Below, in pieces: positions 32,961 to 43,534 of a DNA stretch of 64,000 bases (position 1 is its first letter; each line of letters opens with the position of its first letter). The position numbers were made by a program, and so were the translations under genes. The stretch covers positions 248,001 through 312,000 of the forward strand of contig MCGT01000022.1 in the NCBI GenBank assembly GCA_002104935.1, in the 5' to 3' direction. The notes below the pieces were generated by a model. It was not told the DNA's origin. It searched no databases and saw nothing but the letters and a program-made list of their open reading frames with translations. The stretch is from Hesseltinella vesiculosa (Eukaryota; Mucoromycota; Mucoromycetes; Mucorales; Cunninghamellaceae).

Positions 32961-35900
32961 ATGTCAACTCCCCACTCCCACTCTCTTTCTTTTGGTTCCT
33001 TGAACTGCCGTAGCCTCATCAAGAGCCATAACTCCAACGCCCAATCCCTCTTTATTCGACACCTCCGGTCATTATCGTTGTCTCTCCTTGCTGTTCAAGA
33101 GTCTCATGCCATAACTCTAGCAAATCAAGAGTCCCTGAACATGCAATTCCAATGCTCCTCATCCATATGGACGAACCATTGTGGTCTCATATGTTTTGAT
33201 CCCAACCTCACTGTCACCAACCACGAAACTCCTGTCAACCTGGATCAGCGAGTTATTTCCACCACCATCCAACACTCCCAAAATGCCTTCCCTCCTTTCA
33301 ACTTACTAGTCATTTACGCTCCTGCAGCCCATAGTGCCCGACAACGGTTCTTCCTGCACTTAGCAGATTTCATCCACCCGACCACTCTGTCCAATCAAAC
33401 CCGTACTTTGGTAATGGGAGACTTCAACCAAACTCCTAAGCCCGACGGTGCTGACTGGCACAGTACTCTCCATCGATTCTTTGATGACGCATTGTCGTCC
33501 GACCCCGGCCTCCAAGGCATCCCCACCTTCACCCACTCCGGCAACGGCTCACGCTCAGTCATTGACTTTATATACTGCTCACCTGATATCTCTGCTGACA
33601 TTTGCCACCCCCAGGTAAGTCATATCCCCTCTGATTGGACAGACCATGCGCTTCTCAAATGTTTGTGGAGAGTAGGTTCCTCTCGTGGCCCCAGCCCGTG
33701 CTGGCGCGCGAAACCCCACCTCGCGTCTATTCCAGAGTTTGTCAAACACCTCTACACCAACATCGATCAGTTCCTCGCTCACCAACACTGCGACACCCCC
33801 ACTGCCGTGTGGGAGGAGATCAAGTGCATTGCAAAAGCTACTGCCCAGCGTTTCATGCGAAAACGCCCCTCGGTGCTCGAACGTCAAACGCGCCACCTTA
33901 TGTCTCGACGTAATCGACTTTTACGCCTATCCCAAACCTCTGCAGTAGAATCTTGTTCTGCCCTCCTGGAGGAACTGGCCATTGTGGAACACAAGCTCTC
34001 TTTAATACAACGTGAACAGGCTCTCCGTCTTGAGTTACGCGCAAAGTCCACCTGGCGTGAACAAGGCGAGCGGTCTCCTGGATACCTCAAACGCACAGCA
34101 ACTGCTCGTGCTTCCCAAACCCATATGGATGCCTTGCGTGACCCGGTCTCTGGTAATGTAGTAGAAGATGAGAAAGGAATGAATGAGATGGCTCGTACCT
34201 TTTATTCCTCCCTTTACTCAAAGGACCCCATCGACCCCGTGTGCATATCACAATTGCTTGACGCCATTCCTGCCTCTGCCCGTGCTTCATCCCAGGTTCA
34301 ACATGCCTTGATAGCCCCCATCACATTAACTGACTTACTCGACGCCAGTAAACGATGTCCCCGACGAAGCAGCCCTGGACTGGACGGATTGCCGTATCAG
34401 ATACTTCACCTCCTTTTTCAGCACACTCCGCTTCAGCCCATAGTCGAAAAAGTTTACAATGATGCACTCCACTCTGGCCTTGTCCCAAGCTCTTGGTCGC
34501 AAACCATGGTCTCTCTCCTGCCCAAGAAAGGTGACCTACAGCTGCTTGCCAATTGGCGTCCCATTGCACTGATCAACACAGACGCGAAAATGTTCACGCG
34601 TATCCTTGCCGCCCGCTTCCAACCTCTGTGTGCTGCCGCCATCCATCCATTACAAGGTGGTTTTGTAAAGGGCCGATTTATCCTCGAAAACCCATTTATG
34701 GCCCGCATGGCTATTGACGACGCGCGACGATCAAAGTCCCCAGCAGTTGCACTATCATTCGATCAGGAAAAGGCGTATGACAGAGTACATCCGGAGTATC
34801 TTTCTGCAGTCCTGTCCGCCTATGGCGTCCCTAGTTCTTTGGTTAACGCGATTGGTGCCTTATTTTTCTCTACCGACATCCAAGTCCGCACCAATGGCAC
34901 ATTGTCTGCTCCTCTCCGCCAATGCCGTGGTCTTCGACAAGGCGATCCCCTCTCCCCTTTGCTTTTCAACCTGGCTATGGACCCACTACTACGCCTGCTG
35001 GACACTGACCACGACTTTGCCGGCTTCGTATTCCAAGACCAGTCGCAATATCTCCCATCCCCACCATCACCATTGCTTCGAGCGTTGACCTCACACACGT
35101 CACTATCACCCCCCACGCCACCTAGGCTCAAATTCCTGGCATATGCAGACGATCTCCTAGTCTTTGTATCGTGCGCTCGGGATATAGAGCGCGTCATGTC
35201 TGCGCTTTCGATATATGGCTTGGCCTCCAATGCCTCTCTAAACCGCACCAAGACAGCTGTCATCGCCATGTCTGGGCGACCCCTCGATCCGATCATGTCG
35301 TTAGCCCTACAAGCCCACAGCATCGACGCCCAACCTGTCACCGCCACCTCACCGACTGCATGTATCTACCTGGGAATCCCGTTGGCCCTGTCCCAAGCAC
35401 AAGTCCTAGACTTCTTCTCTGCCATCCTGCGGAAACTTCAAGCCTCATTACATATGCATAGTTCCAGGTCACTGTCCCTGGCGGGGAAGACCACAGTGTG
35501 GAATTCCCTTGTTGCCTCCAAGCTGTGGTACTCCCTCTGGCTGTTTGATCTACCGAAGAAGCTACTCAAGGCCCTCCACTCTGCCGTTTCAAGATTCTTC
35601 AACGGGAAAACTTTCCCCAGGATTCCTATGGACCTGATCCTCCTCCCTCGCCATCTTGGGGGCATTGGCGCCCTGTTCCCGTCGACTCAACACCCAGCCT
35701 TGCAGGCACGGTGGATCTCCAATGTGCTACAAGGTCCACCTTCTTTCCTTGGATCCCCTTTCGGCAAGACCTTATTGTGGTGTCTTAGCTCTCACCTTGA
35801 AACCGGTCATGCCATTTTATCCGTTATGTTCCCTTCGCTCCGTGCTGGTCCTCTCTGGTCTGGCTCTACTCTTCCCTCCTGTCTCTCCCCATTGATTGAT

Positions 35901-36914
35901 GCCTTTGACAAGCTTCCGCGGTTCTGGCGCTGTCTGGTGCTCCCTGCCCATGATTGGTCTGTCCTCCCCATGGAATTTCTCTGGTCACCATCGTCTCTCC
36001 CTGCTGATCTCCGCTCTATCGCACGAAAAGTTGCTAGCCTACCCATCGGCTACGCTTTCCATGTGACAAACTCGGGGCCGTCTGGCTGCTTGCTACAACT
36101 TTGGCCGTCCTGTGAACTGCCTATACGTCCTTATACCATCCGGCGACTGTGGTCCATCTTGCTTCCCCATCTTGGGCCCCCCCACCAGGCTGTTGCGTCC
36201 TTTGTCACCATGTCCCCCGACCTACCTGACTGTGCGTTTGTGCCCCGTCCCCCCGGCCCTCCTGTCCCGCCCACATTGTCTTGGCTCGGCGCATCTTTAT
36301 GGGCCTGCTTCTTTCCCCTCTTCCCTGCTCCACTACGACAACCACTCCAATCAAGAGCGATCCGCCGGTTACTCACACCTCGATACGCCCTCCCGTCTCA
36401 CGCCCCCGGTGTGGAGTGGTCTGCTGCCAAATGGGAATCCTTTTGGCGTACGTCCCTCCCTCATTCCTCACGCACTGTCTTGTTCCGGTTCCTAACTGGC
36501 AAGCTCACCTCACGCTCTCTACTCTTCCGCATCGTCCCCACCCTTGTGTCTTCGCCAAAATGTTCGATCTGCCGATACCATGACGAGTCGAGTGTCCATT
36601 TACTTTTCGCATGCCCTTTCAAGATGCGGGTATGGCGACTGGCTTGGCAAAGACACTTTGCCACTCCTTTCGACTCAATACAGAACGTCGTATCCTCCTT
36701 CACATCCTGGTCTTGGCCTCCATTACGTCCTGGTACTCCATCCCTCTCCGCACCTCTCGTCCTAGGCACCATTCTGGCAGCCCACTGGTCAGCCCACTGG
36801 CGCCACGTTTACGATGACATCCCCTTTTCCGTTTCCAATGTCCTCATTTCAGTGAACAAGTCCATCCAGCTCCTGCGTGATGAATCCCGTCTCCTTTACC
36901 CCGCTACCCTTTAA
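32961..36914 (+). CDS. LINE ORF2, APE-type endonuclease and reverse transcriptase
   Basis: 1317 aa, uninterrupted. Residues about 10-235 are an APE-like endonuclease (GSLNCRSL, VQESH, MGDFNQTP, SVIDFIYCS, SDWTDHALL), which nicks target DNA. Residues about 500-780 are reverse transcriptase: NWRPIAL, GGFVKGR, ALSFDQEKAYDRVHPEYL, CRGLRQGDPLSPLLFNLAMD and the catalytic FLAYADDLLVF. Near the C terminus a CCHC knuckle CSICRYHDESSVHLLFAC matches the reverse-transcriptase zinc-binding domain of L1-type elements. It catalyses target-primed reverse transcription. All expected catalytic motifs are present, so the element may be competent. Confidence 0.95.
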   Translation: MSTPHSHSLSFGSLNCRSLIKSHNSNAQSLFIRHLRSLSLSLLAVQESHAITLANQESLNMQFQCSSSIWTNHCGLICFDPNLTVTNHETPVNLDQRVISTTIQHSQNAFPPFNLLVIYAPAAHSARQRFFLHLADFIHPTTLSNQTRTLVMGDFNQTPKPDGADWHSTLHRFFDDALSSDPGLQGIPTFTHSGNGSRSVIDFIYCSPDISADICHPQVSHIPSDWTDHALLKCLWRVGSSRGPSPCWRAKPHLASIPEFVKHLYTNIDQFLAHQHCDTPTAVWEEIKCIAKATAQRFMRKRPSVLERQTRHLMSRRNRLLRLSQTSAVESCSALLEELAIVEHKLSLIQREQALRLELRAKSTWREQGERSPGYLKRTATARASQTHMDALRDPVSGNVVEDEKGMNEMARTFYSSLYSKDPIDPVCISQLLDAIPASARASSQVQHALIAPITLTDLLDASKRCPRRSSPGLDGLPYQILHLLFQHTPLQPIVEKVYNDALHSGLVPSSWSQTMVSLLPKKGDLQLLANWRPIALINTDAKMFTRILAARFQPLCAAAIHPLQGGFVKGRFILENPFMARMAIDDARRSKSPAVALSFDQEKAYDRVHPEYLSAVLSAYGVPSSLVNAIGALFFSTDIQVRTNGTLSAPLRQCRGLRQGDPLSPLLFNLAMDPLLRLLDTDHDFAGFVFQDQSQYLPSPPSPLLRALTSHTSLSPPTPPRLKFLAYADDLLVFVSCARDIERVMSALSIYGLASNASLNRTKTAVIAMSGRPLDPIMSLALQAHSIDAQPVTATSPTACIYLGIPLALSQAQVLDFFSAILRKLQASLHMHSSRSLSLAGKTTVWNSLVASKLWYSLWLFDLPKKLLKALHSAVSRFFNGKTFPRIPMDLILLPRHLGGIGALFPSTQHPALQARWISNVLQGPPSFLGSPFGKTLLWCLSSHLETGHAILSVMFPSLRAGPLWSGSTLPSCLSPLIDAFDKLPRFWRCLVLPAHDWSVLPMEFLWSPSSLPADLRSIARKVASLPIGYAFHVTNSGPSGCLLQLWPSCELPIRPYTIRRLWSILLPHLGPPHQAVASFVTMSPDLPDCAFVPRPPGPPVPPTLSWLGASLWACFFPLFPAPLRQPLQSRAIRRLLTPRYALPSHAPGVEWSAAKWESFWRTSLPHSSRTVLFRFLTGKLTSRSLLFRIVPTLVSSPKCSICRYHDESSVHLLFACPFKMRVWRLAWQRHFATPFDSIQNVVSSFTSWSWPPLRPGTPSLSAPLVLGTILAAHWSAHWRHVYDDIPFSVSNVLISVNKSIQLLRDESRLLYPATL

Positions 36915-37023
36915 ACATACTCCTCGCCCCATCTTTGCCTTGACCTCTTACATAGTTACGTCACTGCCAAATAAAATTTCTGATCGCCTCGATCTCAAAA
37001 AAAAAAAAAAAAAAAAAAAAAAA

Positions 37024-37036
37024 GTGTTAGAAAATC
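37024..37036. repeat. Target-site duplication, right copy
   Basis: GTGTTAGAAAATC follows the 27-nt poly(A) tail and is identical to the left copy at 31512-31524. Confidence 0.92.
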
Positions 37037-37994
37037 TGGCAAAAAAAGAAAAGAAGCCTACCGAAAGCTTAATCGGTGTCAACCATGGGGCGTTAGAAGC
37101 ATGTTTTCAAATTGAATATTTGTCGGTTGCCATAACAACGTGGCTTTCTAGCTTTCTTTATCCTCGGCGCCATTTCCCAGTCACTGCAAGTCAACCACCG
37201 TCCTTTCCTTCATCGCCATAGCCTTCATCCAACGTACTGCACCTGTATGTGATGCAACAAAGCGACGCCTGGCAAGCGCTCACTTTTCATTGCCATCGTT
37301 TGCTGTATTTCCCGCTCGCGCCTGGCTGCTAACACTCTCTTTTCTTACCTTTCAACCGAGCTGGTGGTGCGGGTGGACGACACGTTTCCATTTCCACATC
37401 TAAAGAGACATGTGCCTTGAAGCATGTGTGACCGTGCGTGAACTCAATTTGCTGAGGGGGGGCCGTTTGGGGGCTTGCCAGAAGAGCTTAAATTTTGGAC
37501 TATGAGGCAGGCGGTAAGTACATGGCTATGGTGCACAGACATGTCATTGCAGTGTGCATCAGATAAGCTCAGGAAGCTACGTTTTAATTATCATGGGTGA
37601 TCACCATGTGCTTCCTGTGTGGCTATGCTGGCGTTACGGGCATATTTTCTCATGGACAGTGAATGAAGCCCATGTGACATTGGTTACTTTCCCTTGCAGG
37701 AGAATGGCCAAGGTACCGAGATCGGTCAGAAAACAGCGCGAGCCTTTACGTTCTTGCATTGACCATGGGTTGACCCTCCGCACTGCGATGGTTGATTCCT
37801 AAAACTTAGAAACGGCCGCCGCGAGCTGTCGTGTCGTACCCGGTCCTCTGCCTGTTGGCAGGGCTGTTGGGTTTGGAGAACCAGCCTAGCCAAAGCTTGT
37901 CCTATCTCATTCTCTCGGGCGAAATAAATCAAATGCGTTTTTATTTTTTTAAAATAAAAAAGATCGGTTGAGGTGGGTAAGAGAGACACAGCTT
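37037..37994. other. Intergenic region right of the LINE
   Basis: About 960 bp between the LINE and the SURF4/Erv29 stop codon. Mixed composition with a small G run at about 37457. AATAAA-like motifs at about 37922 and 37955 lie on the plus strand only. No gene is supported. Confidence 0.5.
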
Positions 37995-38938
37995 TCAGAA
38001 TTCCTTTTTCTTTTCATCCACAGAGAAACCACCAGGGCCGACGTTCACCAACAACAAGAAGCCACCAACAGTGGACAGGGTTTGGAAAAAGTCGTATTTG
38101 AGAAAGTCGCGACGGTAATGGGTATGAGAGACGGACCAGAAGTTGTTGATCAAGACGTTGAAGATAGACAAGAAGAGCACCAAGAACATGGCAGACCACT
38201 TGGCCTTGAAGCCGACGGCGACCATGACGCAGGCAATCAAACCGTAGATGGACACAAAGATACGGAGTAAAGACCATTCACCATGGAAAGCAGAGCCAAT
38301 GAACAAGAAGATCAGCAAGATACGGCCGGCCAGTTGGAAGTACATGCGGCGGTCGTTCTCAGTGATTTGAGGCAGGGCTGCAAACATCTGTTTCTTCTTG
38401 CCAATCGCGTCAGACAACACCATCATCAAACCACCCATCACCGACAGGTTTCGCAGGAAGAATTGCATGTCAAACACCAAACCGTAACCCAATGCCTGAG
38501 TCACCACCACACCCATCAACCCATACACAGCATAATCTTGGTGACGACGAATAATCACCATGGTGGAGCAGATAAGCATGGCCTAACAAAAAAAGGTGAG
38601 GTGAGCCAACGGTCTCTTTTCGTGTGTACTCAGCTCTCTTTCTACCCCGTATGTATCTTTACGACCCCCCTGCTCTTCCACCGTCCTTTTATACTTACCA
38701 AGACGTTCAATCCTAAAAAGAGATGGCTGATGCCTTTGGGGAAGTGGCGAGAGTGCTCAATATAGTAAAGTTGATCAGACCATTGTGTGATAATGCGAAA
38801 AGCATCTTCAATAAAAGTAGCAACAATCAGGAACCGAGCAATAGCAGGGATGTAGGGTCGTAAAGGTTGGCCAATCTTGTCCACCGCATCTTCAAACTTG
38901 CTACTGAATTGTTCTACCTGTCGTTTTATATCTTCCAT
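37995..38938 (-). CDS. ERV29: SURF4/Erv29-family ER cargo receptor
   Basis: Multi-pass ER-Golgi membrane protein that loads soluble cargo into COPII vesicles. Two exons (38938-38699 and 38582-37995) encode 275 aa, close to the usual 270-310. The N terminus (MEDIKRQVEQFSSKFEDAVD, then PYIPAIARFLIVATFIEDAFR) and the segments FFLRNLSVMGGLMMVLSDA and SIFNVLINNFW are characteristic of the family. The C terminus ends KKEF, a KKXX COPI retrieval signal. The single intron (38698-38583) has GTAAGT and TTAG ends. Same strand as HSP78 upstream. Confidence 0.95.
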
Positions 38939-39502
38939 GTTATATATAAATTCAAGAATACAAAGTAAGCTAGATGCTTGCGATGAGGGGAAAAAATAAA
39001 GAGAAAAAGAGGAGTCAGGGAGAAAGAAAAGAAAGAAAGTAGCAAGGAGGAAAAGAAAAAAAGAAGACCTCCCCCCTCTTTTCATAAGGCAGAAACATAG
39101 GATTGTATCTCCGAAATGACCACCAAGTTTGCCTGCAGACGTGTCAATCAACGCATCACTGCTCACCCATTTTCATAACTTCATCCTTTTACCCCTCTTT
39201 TTTTTTTTTTCTTTCACCCTTTTCCCTCTTTCATTTGTACCATTTTCTTTCACTCAAGCCATTGTATAAAACTATGCATGAGCTGGCAGTGGTTTTGTTC
39301 CAAGTGGAAAAAAAAAGCATGACGATGATCAAAGCAACACAAGCGTCCGCTACCCAATCAAAAACTCCGCCGTCGCCTCAAACAACATGAATGAAATTCC
39401 AGCCTTTCCAAAATGGGCCAGTTGTGCTTTCTTTGGATGATTTCGGTAATGTGATCATAGGAAATAGGAAAAAATTGCATAATTTATTTTAATTCTACAC
39501 CC
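38939..39502. other. Spacer between HSP78 and ERV29
   Basis: About 565 bp holding the HSP78 3' UTR and the ERV29 promoter (both on the minus strand). Purine-rich on the plus strand at about 38985-39070, i.e. pyrimidine-rich just upstream of the ERV29 start. No gene is supported. Confidence 0.5.
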
Positions 39503-42500
39503 TCAAAGCTTGTCCTCCTCTTCCTTCTTCTTCTTCAAGTATTCGTCTTCTAAAAGTTCTTCTTGTTCACCAATGGGTGCCACATGGTCGAGTTCTTCTT
39601 GGTCTTCAGAGGTGCCGGGCTCGTGGTTTCGTTCCACATCCAAAGTCGATTGGCCGTTCTCGTCGGGCTTGACTCGAATGTGAACTGATTCACCGGTGCG
39701 TACGCCACCATCGATCATCAACCGGGCCATGGGATTCAGAACTACCTTTTGGATTAATCGGTTCAGAGGGCGAGCGCCGTAATTGGGGTCATAGCCATGT
39801 TCACCAAGCCAATCACGAGCATCTGTATCCACATCCAACTTGATACGACGGTCCTTCATGCGCTCTTCCACTTCGTTCAAGCGCACATCCACAATCTGTC
39901 GTAAAGCACCTCGGGACAAGCGATTAAATACAACCTGAGAAAAAAAAATCTTGTCAATGCTTTTCTTCTCTCTGCGAAAGGGGTAGTTACCATTTCGTCA
40001 ATGCGGTTGATAAATTCTGGGGCAAAGGCTTGTCGCACAGCCTGCATGACGTTTTCGCGAGCCCGCGTGCTGACAATGTCATCCTTTCGAGTATCAGCCA
40101 AGAGCGCTTCGCTTCCGAGATTAGATGTCATGATGATAATCGTGTTCTTGAAATCCACTTTGCGACCTTTGCCTAAATTAAAAAAGAGGAGACTAAAATG
40201 CAGCTGGTACGGGCGTAGGGGAACTTACTGTCCGTTAACACACCGTCATCAAGCACTTGCAATAGGATATTGGAGACTATGTAGAAAAGGATGAGTGGCT
40301 GGTCATTGGATTACATGATTGCCCGTGCTTTGACTTACCGTCCCGATGAGCCTTTTCAATTTCATCCAATAGAACCACTGCGTAGGGTCTTCTCCTCACT
40401 GCTTCGGTCAGTTCGCCACCTTCTTCATGACCCTAAAAAAAAAAAGGTGTGAGGCAAACCCAAGAGCAGGCAGATCATCTACTCACCACATATCCGGGAG
40501 GAGAGCCGATCAAGCGAGAAACGGAGAACTTTTCCCTGAATGCATGAATTAAAAAAACGGGGGAGTCGTTAGCGATTTGCCTGTTGATCCTTCATTTTCT
40601 TACATGTATTCTGACATGTCGATGCGGACAATGGCGTTTTCAGTATCAAACAAAAATTTGGCAATGGTCTTGCAAAGTTCGGTCTTGCCAGTCCCACTGC
40701 TGCCGAGGAACATAAACGAGGCAATAGGGCGGTTGGGATTTGAAAGGCCGGCCCGGCTAAGTCGCACAGCCTCCGACACAGCCTAGGCAAAAATAAAAGA
40801 AAAAAATTTAGGATCGAAGTCCTGTTTTTTTTTTTTTTTTTTTTTTTACCTCGATGGCCTGGGGTTGGCCAACCACGCGTTTGGACAAGACATCTTCCAT
40901 ATGAAGGAGCTTTTCACGTTCACCCTTCATCAAATTCTAAGATGAAGAAAAACCATGAGTTTTTGGCCATGGGTATTGGTAACCGTGATGGTTTTGGTGA
41001 TCAACTTACGCGCACTGGGATACCGGTCATTCGTGAAACAACACGGGCAATATCATCCGAGGTCACACGTTCATGAACAAACGACTCGCCTTCCTCGCTA
41101 CTATAAAAGCCAAAAAAAAAAAAAAAAAAAAAGGTCAAGGCAAGGCAAGCCATTTTCGCTATCAATGCTCACCTCTTTGGTCTGTCCTCCAAATCCTTTT
41201 CTAGTTTTGGAATGACGCCATAGCGTAGTTCAGAGGCACGTTGGAAGTTGCCTCCACGTTGAGCTATAAAAAAAAGGAAGGGTTAGTAATGAACACAGCC
41301 TGTGGTCCATTAAGTTACCAGAGTCCAATTCAACACGAGCCTTTTCAAGATCCTCTTTGATGGTCTTGATTTTCTCCAATCGATTGCGTTCTTCAGTCCA
41401 GATCCCTGTCAGGCGCGTGCTTTCATCCTGCTTGGCTTTGAGTTCATTTTCTAGCTTTTCGCGTCGCTCCACCGATAGAGGGTCTGTTTCCTTGCGCAAT
41501 GATTCCAGTTCGATCTGAATCGTCATCACTTGGCGGTCCAATTTCTCCAGTTCTTCGGGTTTGCTTTCTTGCTGTAATCTCAGCTTTGAACACGCTTCGT
41601 CCACAAGGTCAATGGCCTTGTCAGGTAAGAATCTAGTGGCAAAAAATTTGAGTGCCTGCGTTTTCTATTTTGAAGCTTATTTTCTTTACCTGTCTGTGAT
41701 GTACCGGTTGGAATTGACAGCTGCGGCTACCAACGCTGAATCCTAAAGGAGTGAAGAATTAAAGCGAGAAGGCAAGAGATGGCATGACACATACTGAAAT
41801 ACGGACACCATGATGCACTTCGTAGCGTTCCTTCAAGCCACGAAGGATAGAGATCGTGTCTTGGACGGTGGGCTCATTCACCATGACTTGTTGGAATCGG
41901 CGGGCAAGGGCAGGGTCGGCCATTATATATTTTCTATACTCATCAATGGTGGTTGCACCCACACAGCGAAGCTGACCGCGTGCAAGAGCAGGCTAATGGT
42001 AGGCAGTACGATGAGCGTCCGTTCTCCATTCCATTCTCGCTCATTTACCTTGATCAGATTAGCAGCATCCATAGCGCCGTCGGATTTACCCAGGCCAAGC
42101 AACATGTGGATTTCATCCACAAACAAGATGATCTTGCCTTCAGATTCCGAGACCTCCTTGAGAACACCTTTCAAACGATCTTCAAATTCACCACTAAAAT
42201 AAAACACGAGTCCGTTTTTGAGCATTTTTGCATGAATTTATATTTTCCTATACCGATATTTGGCACCAGCAACCAATGCCTAGAAGAGAAAAAAAAAATA
42301 TGAACACCGATGCAAACAGCCCTATCATGAGTGCTGACATACTCCAAGATCGAGTGCGATGACATCCTTATTCTGAATGGATTCAGGGACTTCATTGGCC
42401 ACAATTCTTTGGGCCAGGCCCTACAAAACAAAGAAGAAGAAAAAACAGAAGAACGGTGAGTGGCCGTAGGATGCCTGCTAGGAACAAGGAGGACCTACTT

Positions 42501-43276
42501 CTGCAATGGCCGTCTTGCCCACCCTAAAGAGTTATACGTGAGTTGTTGCATCCTCTTTCTTTCTGTTGTTTGCTTACCCAGCTTCACCGATAAGTACTGG
42601 GTTGTTCTTGGTGCGTCTTGCAAGTCTAAAGAAAAAACGATGGAAGTCCAGACCAGGCGATCTCACTGCCCTTACACTGCACAATCACAAAATAGGTGAT
42701 GAGTTTTCATGACGGGTTTATCTTTTTCCACTTACCTTCCAAAGTACGGCGGATTTCTTCATCTCTGCCAATAACAGGGTCTGCAAAAAACAACGTTTAA
42801 AAAGACGAGCCATCCGCAACGCCTTGTTGCTGGTCTTACCTAGCTTGCCCTTTTCAGCCAAAGCTGTCAAGTTCAAACCCTAAAAGAACAAAAGTGTGTC
42901 AGCTCTCCGCATTTTCAAGCATGGTCCACTTGCATATTTTTCAAGGGCTTTTTCTTCGGCTTGCTCTTGGTTTGGGTTCATGCGTAATCCACCTTGAGGT
43001 CCACCTGCATTGAATAGAAATGATCAATAAAGTCTCATTGCACTGCTTGCGTGCCATGCTGGCTTTACCATTCATAAATCGCTTTGTGACCAACGGAGGC
43101 GCCTTGCTGTAAGACAACGTCGTCAAGCCAACTGGTCGATTGCGCAGACAAGCAATGGAGCATGGCCGCGAGGACGAGGTGAGAGTGCGCCGTTGCAGAA
43201 GTTGTGTCGATTGGGGACGGTTTACATGAGGTAATCGCACTGATCGTTCCAATGAAGCCACCGTGTTTCTTAGCAT
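39503..43276 (-). CDS. HSP78: Mitochondrial Hsp78 (ClpB-type AAA+ disaggregase)
   Basis: Matrix chaperone that threads aggregated proteins through a hexameric ring, working with mitochondrial Hsp70. The N terminus ([20 protein letters not shown], Arg-rich and free of acidic runs after it) is a presequence; as in yeast Hsp78 there is no ClpB N-domain. AAA-1 has Walker A GEAGVGKT and Walker [11 protein letters not shown] coiled-coil M domain ([20 protein letters not shown]) follows. AAA-2 has [11 protein letters not shown] and [11 protein letters not shown], then [11 protein letters not shown] and [14 protein letters not shown]. The coding region is split by about 18-20 short introns, the highest density here. 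The acidic C-terminal extension ends EEEDKL. Confidence 0.95.
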
Positions 43277-43534
43277 TGTTCAAGTTGTAGAGAAAAAAAG
43301 AATGTCTTGAAAAAGCTTGAAAATAAAAAAAAAATTGGGTTTTTCTGGCAGTTTCTTTCAAATTGAGAAAGCGCCGCGGTTTGCGAGAAGCGTGCATGAA
43401 AAAATAAAACCCATGCTCGTTTGTCCTTTCCCTCCAGCTTGGCCCCTTCTTCAGGCAGCTGGTTTCACGGACTTGTTTTTATTCTCATGCTTTTGATGCA
43501 TACCTAATATTACAAGATGCAGTTCATCGTCACT

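Larger units (their letters stand above)
31512..37036 (+). mobile_element. Full-length non-LTR retrotransposon (L1-like) with target-site duplications
   Basis: The insert spans 31525-37023 (5499 bp) and is flanked by a perfect 13-bp duplication, GTGTTAGAAAATC, at 31512-31524 and 37024-37036. It ends in 27 A residues (36997-37023). It has an ORF1 with CCHC knuckles and an ORF2 with APE endonuclease, reverse transcriptase and a C-terminal zinc knuckle. No RNase H domain is recognised. Both ORFs are open and the duplications are identical, so the insertion looks recent. The 5' UTR is only about 8 nt, so either the promoter is internal or the 5' end is slightly truncated. Confidence 0.93.

Noticed and set aside
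35656..36583. Additional frames within the 3' part of the LINE ORF2
   Set aside because: They overlap the intact 1317-aa frame and have no conserved motif.
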